Source: Pyrococcus kukulkanii
GTDB lineage: Archaea; Methanobacteriota_B; Thermococci; Thermococcales; Thermococcaceae
DNA length: 64,000 nt
Assembly: GCF_001577775.1 (NCBI RefSeq)
Contig: NZ_CP010835.1
Coordinates: 1,682,264 to 1,746,263, forward strand
Direction of reading: 5' to 3'
Translations under genes and position numbers: made by a program
In this document: one piece after another, positions 57,699-64,000 of the stretch
Layout: each line of letters begins with the position of its first letter
How positions within the stretch are numbered: position 1 is the stretch's first letter
Notes under the pieces: model-generated
What the model was told of the DNA's origin: nothing
The model's input: only the letters and a program-made list of their open reading frames with translations
Database searches by the model: none

Positions 57699-58532
57699 AT
57701 GTACATAAGACCCTTTGATCCTTGGAAATCAAAGCTTTGTACATGTCCATTTAAGTACACGTTGAACCCTTACACGGGCTGTGACCATGCATGCGTGTAC
57801 TGCTATATAACGAGTTATATCCCTAAAGCCTTCAGGGTTAGGGTTAAAGATAATCTCCTTCCCTCCCTAGAGAGGGAGTTGAGGAAGTTTGACAAGAGAT
57901 TTATCATTGCTATGTCCTATTCTTCGGATCCATACCCCACGATAGAAAAAGAACTTGAGATAACTAGGAGAGTTCTTGAGCTGTTTAAAAGGTATGATAT
58001 CAGATGCTTACTCCTTACCAAATCTGATATATTTGAGAGAGACATTGACCTGCTGAGCGAGCTTAGGTGTGCTGTTGGCATAACCGTCACAACCATTGAC
58101 GAAAGGAAAGCTAAATTGCTTGAACCAAATGCTCCCCCTCCTAAGGGTAGGATAAGGGCCCTTAAGAGGGCAAAAAAAGCAGGTATCCCAGTTTATGCTA
58201 GAATTGATCCCATAATACCATTTTACACTTGGGAAGATTTTGAAGAAACACTAGATGCTTTAGATTTTGTGAGTCATATAACAGTCTCAACTTTAAAGTT
58301 AAGGCCAGATATAAGAGCTAGAATGCGAGCTAAATTTCCTGAGTTAATGAAGATACTTGAACCGTTATACACGGAGAAATATGAGGGATACTATTACCTG
58401 AGAAGGGATATTAGACTTCAGATACTAGAGAAGGCACGAAGGTTAATTGAAGATAGAGGTATTACGTTTGGATCCTGCAGGGAAGGCTACTACTCGCACC
58501 CTACCTGTGATGGTTCTCATTTAGTCCCCTGA
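57699..58532 (+). CDS. radical SAM protein (SplB/COG1533 type)
   Basis: 277 aa. Cluster motif TGCDHACVYCYI (C-x3-C-x2-C), preceded by KLCTCPFKYTLNPY. Further Cys at the end (GSCREGYYSHPTCDG). SAM-binding segments IAMSYSSDPYPTIEKELEITR and AVGITVTTIDERKAKLLEPNAPPPKGRIRALKRAKKAGIPVYARIDPIIP. Relatives include spore photoproduct lyase, but the archaeal role is not known. TATA (CTTTTATTTC, ~57668) puts the transcript start close to the ATG, i.e. leaderless. It overlaps the convergent gene by 32 bp. Confidence 0.92.
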   Translation: MYIRPFDPWKSKLCTCPFKYTLNPYTGCDHACVYCYITSYIPKAFRVRVKDNLLPSLERELRKFDKRFIIAMSYSSDPYPTIEKELEITRRVLELFKRYDIRCLLLTKSDIFERDIDLLSELRCAVGITVTTIDERKAKLLEPNAPPPKGRIRALKRAKKAGIPVYARIDPIIPFYTWEDFEETLDALDFVSHITVSTLKLRPDIRARMRAKFPELMKILEPLYTEKYEGYYYLRRDIRLQILEKARRLIEDRGITFGSCREGYYSHPTCDGSHLVP

Positions 58533-59256
58533 TTTTAGCTAGGACTGATTTAATCTCTTCATCTTTGACTATTTCATCGGCTTCCCGCTCTATTGATCTT
58601 TTTCTTATAAGAACAAAACCAAGCATAGGCTTAATCTTAGGAGTTATTATTTCAACTTTCTCAAGTGAAACTTGATAATCTTTAATCGCTCTTTCCAAGT
58701 ATCTAAATTTCTTCCTTACTATATTTTCTGCGCTTTCCTCTTCTATTTCTCTTTTTGGGACTATAGTTATCCTAACCTTGAGGGTTTTTCTAACTATGTA
58801 GGCAGAGATGACAAGAGTCTCAATGTTAATTTCTTTGTCTTTAAATCCAATTAAAATTCCCTTTCCAAATCTTTTGAATTCCTCATTAAATTCTTCAGGG
58901 CAATCAATAATCAGGCTTCCAACATTATCATCCTCTTCTACGTATGTTACTTTTATATCTGTTGGTCTTATATAAACGAACATTCCCAACGGCTTTAGAT
59001 CCTTTCCTATTTTCTCTCTCATATCTTCGATTAGGCTGGAGAGTATCTGTGGAAGTGTCTTAAATACTATCCCAGCTCTCTCTATCATCAGCTCTCCCGT
59101 TAAGTATAAAACAAGATACCCATTTACGGTTAGTAGTTTTCCCCGGATAGAAAATTCCTTCACTTTTATTCCTAAGGTATCCAGCGCCTCAACTAGCCTC
59201 TTTGCATGAGGGATGACAGTAAACTCATAATCTCTCGGACCCTCGTATATTATCAT
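58501..59256 (-). CDS. conserved hypothetical protein
   Basis: 251 aa soluble protein (MIIYEGPRDYEFTVIPHAKRLVEALDTLGIK...), mixed alpha/beta with a charged C-terminal half and many Ile/Val strands (MFVYIRPTDIKVTYVEEDDNVGSLIIDCP). No known motif. The reading frame ends within the radical SAM gene (32-bp antisense overlap). GAGAGGAAATG at the start. Confidence 0.82.
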   Translation of the reverse strand: MIIYEGPRDYEFTVIPHAKRLVEALDTLGIKVKEFSIRGKLLTVNGYLVLYLTGELMIERAGIVFKTLPQILSSLIEDMREKIGKDLKPLGMFVYIRPTDIKVTYVEEDDNVGSLIIDCPEEFNEEFKRFGKGILIGFKDKEINIETLVISAYIVRKTLKVRITIVPKREIEEESAENIVRKKFRYLERAIKDYQVSLEKVEIITPKIKPMLGFVLIRKRSIEREADEIVKDEEIKSVLAKIRGLNENHHR

Positions 59257-59404
59257 TTCCTCTCACCATTTACACTGTGTCTGCAAAATATTTAAGTATT
59301 TTGTAAAATATCCAGCAAAACAATGATACTAAATTATGTAATTAGAAAAAATCCAAAATAATTATTAAAACATTGGAAAATATATAATAGATGTTGTAAA
59401 ATAT
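59257..59404. other. AT-rich intergenic stretch
   Basis: ~150 bp, very AT-rich, with repeated TTTGTAAAATAT/TTGTAAAATATT words around 59283-59312 and 59393-59404. These may hold leftward promoters for the gene before them; no RNA gene seen. Confidence 0.4.
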
Positions 59405-59848
59405 TCAAGCAACTTCAAATTGTTCATAGGGGGTTCTACCTTTCCTATGCTTCAGTAATATGTCATAGAGAGCTTCTTTTAACGTAGGAGACATGTTGTC
59501 ATCAAGAAGTAAATCACTACCCTTATACCCTACTTTTTCAGCTTCCCTTATGAGAGCGTTAACATAGGGCATTAGCTCCGATACTAGTATCTGAACTATC
59601 GAAGGATAGGCTTCCTCAGTTACTTCCTCATCGCTTTCAATTCCCAGGTAAACGATGTAACCTGATGCTTGGAGAGCAAGAATAAACTCATCTTCGGAAA
59701 CTTCAAAAAACGAGAAGTTATAGGATTTTGAAGGAACACTAGCTATCAAAACACCTTTTATTGACAATGTAACGACTTCCCCATCAACTTCAAAAACTAG
59801 ATCCCTTGCAAGTTCTTGAGCAAGAGAATAAAGCTTCATGATTTTCAT
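59405..59848 (-). CDS. hypothetical protein coupled to NFACT gene
   Basis: 147 aa acidic protein (MKIMKLYSLAQELARDLVFEVDGEVVTLSIKGV...). Beta-rich N-half, helical C-half (SIVQILVSELMPYVNALIREAEKVGYKGSDLLLDDN). No cysteine or membrane segment. Its ATG overlaps the NFACT gene stop, so it is probably made with it. No family recognised. Confidence 0.8.
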   Translation of the reverse strand: MKIMKLYSLAQELARDLVFEVDGEVVTLSIKGVLIASVPSKSYNFSFFEVSEDEFILALQASGYIVYLGIESDEEVTEEAYPSIVQILVSELMPYVNALIREAEKVGYKGSDLLLDDNMSPTLKEALYDILLKHRKGRTPYEQFEVA

Positions 59849-61785
59849 TCCACCACCTCCACAATCTCCCCTTCACCGGGAGGTAGAACTGCCATTATAT
59901 CTTCTTCGGGAACTTTATATCCCCATTTCTCGAATATTCTCTTAATCTTCTTGACGAGTTCACTCTTCTTCATGTCTCCGGGTCTAATCACAATGTATCT
60001 CTTTGTGTGTGCTTTCACGGCATCTACAGGCCCACACATCACGAGTTCTTCCCCTTCATAGTTGACTATCCCAATGGCCAGCTTGAGTGGTATCCCATGC
60101 AACCAATTTCTCTTTCCATAGATCATAAAAGCACCCTTGGGGAGGTACTCTCCAGCAGGTGCTTGTTTACTGACCTGGTTTGGGTAGACCCAGTATGCAT
60201 CCCCACTTGCCAATCCCTCGTTCCATGCTCTGCTCATTGAGACAGCAAATTGACAAGCCTCAAATATTGTTTTATCCCCAGCTTTTTGCCCATTTTTGAC
60301 GATGACGTGTGGAGCTCCCCAAATATCTGCATGGCAATAAAGATCATTCTCATTCATATACTTCTTAACAACGATTTCATTTGTAGTCGCGTCCTTTCCT
60401 CCAATCACAAGGAAGCCTTCGCTACTTATGAACCATCTAAACTTCTCAAACCATTTCTTCTTCCTTTTCTCGAGTTTTTTGATTGAAATATCCTTTTCTT
60501 CTTTGGCAATTTCTTTTTCTATACTCTCTATCTTCTTTTTAGTTTCTTCGTAGGCTTTTTTTGCTCCTTCAAGTTTTTGTCTAGCTTTCTTTGCCTTTTC
60601 ATAGAATAATTCAGCGTTTTCTTCGAGCGACTTGTTGATGTCAAGTCTCACTTTCTTTCCTTCTAAGTTTAAGACAAGGGTATCTCCTGTTACATCAACT
60701 ATGAGCTTTGCCCATGGATATCCCTCTTTCTTGGCATTTTCAATTCTTTTTTTGACTTCTTCTACTCCAAGTTTTCTAATACCGTTTTTAATTGTCTCCA
60801 AGACTTCCCTTACAAGAGTATAGTTTGCATAGAGTAGATCTCCCTTTTCTTGGTTATCCTTGGCTTCTTTTTCGAAACCTTTCATTTGCTCTTCTATTCT
60901 TTTCAGTGATATTTCTAATGCCTTCTTTTTTTCTTGTAGAGCTTTGGTTTTCTCTTTCTTGGCTTTTTCTATACTCAGCTTCCCAAAGTATTCGTCAAGA
61001 GCTTTACTGAAAGTTCCATAAACTTTCTTATGGTAATTTGAATACCACAATAGATCTATCGGTAGGACATCGACCATTTCCCCATCTTTATATACTATAT
61101 TGGGCTTTTTCTCCGCATTTAGAACGCTAAGCATTGTTTCATATATCTTCTTGAGATCCTCTTCTGTAAGCTCACTTACTTTTTTCATTTTGTCTATTCC
61201 AGCTCTCAAGAGAATCTCTTCGGAATAAAGTCCACCAATGCTGAGCTTCCTAGCTAGGGCCCTAACGATTTCTGTATCTTCTTCTTTCATTAACTCAACG
61301 AATCTCTCAAAGGAAATCCTTAGAGGATTTTCTTTGGTTGGTGGGAATACGTACTTAATTTTAGGTTTAATAGATCTATCCTTAAATTCTTCATACCTTA
61401 GAGCTCCTATAATTTCCCAATTGCCATTCACAAAGACAATATTCCCCTTCCCAAATAGCTCTGCTATGATCCTGTACTCTCCAAAGTGTAATATAACAAT
61501 CCTATCGAACTCTCTCTGCTCTATGCCTGTAAGAAACTTTCCTGAGAGATGCTTCCGGAGAAGCATTGCAAATGATGTTGGTTGAAGATTTTCCTTGATG
61601 TAAGTAGTTACGTGGATTCTTCTTCCAGCCTCAATGAGTAGATCTATCCTTCCCTCTCCTGCCTTATGCAATTTTATTCTAACTTCATTACCTTCATGAT
61701 AAATCTTTTCAACTCTACTCCCTATTATGCTCTGGAGTTCATCAACCACGTATTTCACGTCAACGCTTGTCATGCTCTCCTTCAA
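59845..61785 (-). CDS. NFACT family ribosome-rescue protein (Rqc2/NEMF homolog)
   Basis: ~646 aa. NFACT-N domain (MTSVDVKYVVDELQSIIGSRVEKIYHEGNEVRIKLHK...), helix-hairpin-helix segment, long coiled coils (~residues 280-440; KEKTKALQEKKKALEISLKRIEEQMKGFEKE), and NFACT-R domain (KWFEKFRWFISSEGFLVIGGKDATTNEIVVKKYMNENDLYCHADIWGAPHVIVKNG). It binds stalled 60S/50S-tRNA complexes and adds C-terminal tails in bacteria and eukaryotes. Start TTG 61785 or ATG 61773, both close to GGGGGGAG/AAGGAG; TATA ATTTATAAAAATG at 61815-61827. Confidence 0.93.
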   Translation of the reverse strand: MKESMTSVDVKYVVDELQSIIGSRVEKIYHEGNEVRIKLHKAGEGRIDLLIEAGRRIHVTTYIKENLQPTSFAMLLRKHLSGKFLTGIEQREFDRIVILHFGEYRIIAELFGKGNIVFVNGNWEIIGALRYEEFKDRSIKPKIKYVFPPTKENPLRISFERFVELMKEEDTEIVRALARKLSIGGLYSEEILLRAGIDKMKKVSELTEEDLKKIYETMLSVLNAEKKPNIVYKDGEMVDVLPIDLLWYSNYHKKVYGTFSKALDEYFGKLSIEKAKKEKTKALQEKKKALEISLKRIEEQMKGFEKEAKDNQEKGDLLYANYTLVREVLETIKNGIRKLGVEEVKKRIENAKKEGYPWAKLIVDVTGDTLVLNLEGKKVRLDINKSLEENAELFYEKAKKARQKLEGAKKAYEETKKKIESIEKEIAKEEKDISIKKLEKRKKKWFEKFRWFISSEGFLVIGGKDATTNEIVVKKYMNENDLYCHADIWGAPHVIVKNGQKAGDKTIFEACQFAVSMSRAWNEGLASGDAYWVYPNQVSKQAPAGEYLPKGAFMIYGKRNWLHGIPLKLAIGIVNYEGEELVMCGPVDAVKAHTKRYIVIRPGDMKKSELVKKIKRIFEKWGYKVPEEDIMAVLPPGEGEIVEVVE

Positions 61786-61963
61786 GTTTCTCCCCCCATC
61801 TAACTGGATGTACATTTTTATAAATCCCAGGTATTTTGTAAAACTCCCGTTTCCGCACAAGCCACATTATTTTATGTAGATAAATCATTTCTTTGGAAAT
61901 AAAGACAGGAGATTTGCGAAATCGTTAAATACTACTCTATGAACTTTCCATTGGGGGAAAGCC

Positions 61964-63868
61964 ATGGAAGGATATTTAACATTTGTTCTGCACACTCATA
62001 TCCCTTACGTTAGGAAGCATGGCAAATGGCCTTTCGGGGAGGAATGGCTTTTTGAGGCTATATCGGAGAGCTATCTTCCCCTTCTAATGGAACTCGAAAG
62101 GCTGAGAAATAAGGGTGTAAAGTTTGAACTTGTGATAAGCTTTACCCCGGTTCTTATGGAACAGTTAGCTGATGAATACCTTAAAAGAGAATTCGAGAGG
62201 TACATGGAAAGGAAGCTTAGAGCAATGGCTAAAGATCTTGAGAAGTTCGAGGATGTCAAACTAAAGGAAGCGACATCATATATGATAGGGTACTTTGAGA
62301 GGGTTTACTCTTATTGGAAGTCAATAAACGGTGATATCTTGGGCAAATTTAAGGAGCTACAAGATGCTGGCTACGTTGAAGTTATAACCTCAGCGGCAAC
62401 CCACGGTTATCTTCCCCTCCTTGACAGAGACGAAGCAATAGAAGCACAGATCGTTAATGGTATCAAAACATATGAGAAATACTTCGGTAGAAAGCCAAGG
62501 GGAATTTGGTTGCCTGAGTGTGCTTATAGACCCGATGGCCTTTGGAGAAGTCCTAGCGATGGAGAAGTTAGATGGAGGAAGGGGATAGAGCATTTCCTAA
62601 GAAAACATGGGATTGAATATTTCTTTGTTGAAAGTCATCTTGTTGATGAAGGACCTGCAACATCAAAATATGGAAAAGTACTCCCAGCAAAGACAAAAAA
62701 ATCGACCTTAAGGCCATATTTTCTCAAGAATGGAATTGCTGTGTTTGCCAGGAACAGAGAAACTGGTATCCAAGTTTGGAGTGCTGATATTGGATATCCT
62801 GGGGACTTCTGGTATAGGGAGTTCCACAAGAAAGCTGAGGAGAGTGGTGGACAATACTGGAGGGTTACAGGAACAAAGGATCTTGGAGCGAAGGAACCTT
62901 ATGAACCTGAAAAAGCCTTGGGAAGAGTTGAGGAACATGCAAGGCATTTCGTTTCCCTTGTAAAATCTCTATTGGAGGACTTTGAGAGGAAAGAAGGGGA
63001 GAAAGGAATAGTTATTGCACCTTACGATACAGAACTGTTTGGTCACTGGTGGTTTGAAGGAGTTAAATGGCTAGGTAGAGTTTTAGAGTTGGCCCAGGAA
63101 GAGGGAATAAAAACAACGACGATAAGCAACTTCTTAGACTCATTTTCTGGAGAGAGGTACGAAATAGATCTTCCCGAAGGATCCTGGGGAATGTTCGGGA
63201 CTCACTACACATGGTGGAACCCAGAGGTGGGGTGGACGTGGCCTATAATACACCTAGCCGAGAGAAGAATGGTATCGCTGGTAAGTAGATATTTAGGTAG
63301 AGATGACCTGACGGATAGAGTTCTTGACCAGTTGGGGAGGGAGCTATTGCTAATGGAGGCAAGTGATTGGCAGTTCCTTATAACTACCGGCCAAGCTAAA
63401 GAATATGGGAAGAGGAGACTCCTTGAACATGCTCATGTATTCCACAGGCTTGCAAATGCTTTGGAAGAGTATGTGAAGACAGGGACGTTTGAAGAAATGG
63501 AGTTACTTGAGGAAAGTGAGGACATTGACAACGTTTTCAAGCCAATAGTGCTTGGTCCCTATATTAGTGAAGTACCTCCAGATGTTCCTAAGTACGTGGA
63601 ACCTCCTGAAATACCTACGGAAGCTCAGGAAAACGAGGAGGGGGAGGGGAAATTCTTAAGTGGTCAGAGTGAAGATACCGTGAACTTCGAGAAATTCCTG
63701 CTCTCGATAAAAGGTGTTGGACCTAAAACCGTAGAGAGACTTAAGAAAGCTGGAATAACATCCCTAAAAGAGCTCTCCAAGTGGAGGGTAGAGGAACTGG
63801 CTAAGAAAACAGGAATACCCAGGAGCAGATTAAAAAAGATATTTAGGAGGATGAAGTCAGCCTTTTAG
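61964..63868 (+). CDS. GH57 glycogen branching enzyme
   Basis: 634 aa, makes alpha-1,6 branches in glycogen. LHTHIPYVRKHGKWPFGEEWLFEA start, catalytic Glu185 in IWLPECAYRP and Asp355 in APYDTELFGHWWFEG, also GMFGTHYTWWNPEVGWTWP. The C-terminal ~80 residues carry an acidic linker then a helix-hairpin-helix module (FLLSIKGVGPKTVERLKKAGITSLKELSK), as in the Thermococcus enzyme. Overlaps the convergent serA end by 12 bp. Together with the glucan phosphorylase it covers glycogen build-up and use. Confidence 0.95.
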   Translation: MEGYLTFVLHTHIPYVRKHGKWPFGEEWLFEAISESYLPLLMELERLRNKGVKFELVISFTPVLMEQLADEYLKREFERYMERKLRAMAKDLEKFEDVKLKEATSYMIGYFERVYSYWKSINGDILGKFKELQDAGYVEVITSAATHGYLPLLDRDEAIEAQIVNGIKTYEKYFGRKPRGIWLPECAYRPDGLWRSPSDGEVRWRKGIEHFLRKHGIEYFFVESHLVDEGPATSKYGKVLPAKTKKSTLRPYFLKNGIAVFARNRETGIQVWSADIGYPGDFWYREFHKKAEESGGQYWRVTGTKDLGAKEPYEPEKALGRVEEHARHFVSLVKSLLEDFERKEGEKGIVIAPYDTELFGHWWFEGVKWLGRVLELAQEEGIKTTTISNFLDSFSGERYEIDLPEGSWGMFGTHYTWWNPEVGWTWPIIHLAERRMVSLVSRYLGRDDLTDRVLDQLGRELLLMEASDWQFLITTGQAKEYGKRRLLEHAHVFHRLANALEEYVKTGTFEEMELLEESEDIDNVFKPIVLGPYISEVPPDVPKYVEPPEIPTEAQENEEGEGKFLSGQSEDTVNFEKFLLSIKGVGPKTVERLKKAGITSLKELSKWRVEELAKKTGIPRSRLKKIFRRMKSAF

Positions 63869-64000
63869 TATTTTTACGACTTTTTCAGCCACCTCTACTC
63901 CTGCTCTTTCTTGCGCTTCATAAGTTGAAGCTCCTATGTGTGGTGTTAGAACTACGTTGTCGAGTTTTATTAGGGGATGGTCTTTAGGCAAGGGCTCCTC
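63857..64000 (-). CDS. serA: D-3-phosphoglycerate dehydrogenase C-terminus (partial)
   Basis: The frame enters from the right edge and reads EEPLPKDHPLIKLDNVVLTP, then PHIGASTYEAQERAGVEVAE, ending KILKG. PHIG(A/S) is the conserved NAD-dependent 2-hydroxyacid dehydrogenase segment with its catalytic His. PGDH makes the serine precursor 3-phosphohydroxypyruvate; the exact substrate cannot be fixed from 47 residues. Its stop overlaps the end of the branching-enzyme gene. Confidence 0.85.
   Translation of the reverse strand, partial: EEPLPKDHPLIKLDNVVLTPHIGASTYEAQERAGVEVAEKVVKILKG

Overview
This window is chromosomal DNA from a hyperthermophilic archaeon of the Thermococcales, almost certainly a Pyrococcus close to P. 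horikoshii and P. abyssi. The informational genes are archaeal (TFB, EF-1alpha, L7Ae, NAC, LSm, pelota, Pop5, glycerol-1-phosphate dehydrogenase). Several proteins match remembered P. horikoshii proteins almost residue for residue (TET aminopeptidase, the stomatin/NfeD protease pair, L7Ae). The 29-nt CRISPR repeat is of Pyrococcus type. No database was searched, so species assignment and ortholog names rest on recognition.

Layout. 1-9.4 kb: rtcA (cut by the left edge) with a coupled unknown gene, TET aminopeptidase, tRNA-Leu followed at once by nac, two tandem HEAT-repeat proteins, an Lrp-type regulator, LSm and L37e, and the alpha subunit of ADP-forming acetyl-CoA synthetase. 9.4-19.3 kb: pyrD; a tight operon of amidohydrolase, DUF835 membrane protein, macro-domain protein and glucan phosphorylase; the stomatin and STOPP-type protease pair; a pyridine-nucleotide disulfide oxidoreductase. 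19.3-23.6 kb: superoxide reductase with a short rubredoxin, a three-gene KaiC-like operon, and a flavodiiron protein. 23.6-25.4 kb: a leader and a CRISPR array of 17 identical repeats and 16 spacers, with no cas genes in the window. 25.4-33.2 kb: thiC with a small HTH protein, an ABC ATPase/acetyltransferase fusion, a DUF498 protein, an ATPase/DUF234 protein, and a PadR-controlled ABC exporter. 33.2-34.5 kb: decayed DNA, including a membrane-protein gene broken by two single-base homopolymer shifts.

34.5-39.0 kb: class III aminotransferase-fold amino-acid racemase with a divergent Lrp regulator, endonuclease III, rhomboid protease, and L7Ae-S28e-L24e. 39.0-42.4 kb: an AT-rich, tightly overlapping five-gene cassette (secreted small protein, glycosylation-rich anchored protein, ABC permease, small anchored protein, ABC ATPase) behind a TATA box flanked by a perfect 7-bp inverted repeat. 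I consider it the best candidate for an undescribed system. 42.4-48.7 kb: EamA transporter, tRNA-Ile2 and tRNA-Asn, small RNAs, a CDF metal transporter, lipoate ligase-like protein, EF-1alpha, S10, tRNA-Ser, TFB. 48.7-64 kb: Pop5-pelota-ArgS, G1P dehydrogenase, intron-bearing tRNA-Met, family 4 UDG, pantothenate-pathway ligase, OsmC, radical SAM protein, NFACT/Rqc2 protein, GH57 branching enzyme, and the end of a D-3-phosphoglycerate dehydrogenase.

Genes that may work together: translation and its quality control (EF-1alpha, NAC, pelota, NFACT, ArgS); glycogen turnover (phosphorylase, branching enzyme); oxygen and superoxide defence (rubredoxin, SOR, FDP, NADH oxidase-like protein); and RNA modification guided by at least four box C/D sRNAs in otherwise empty gaps (two in tandem at 43.8 kb, one at 45.7 kb, one at 57.2 kb). 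The genome is very compact: many convergent gene pairs overlap by a few to about 30 bp, and many operon genes share ATGA-type overlaps.
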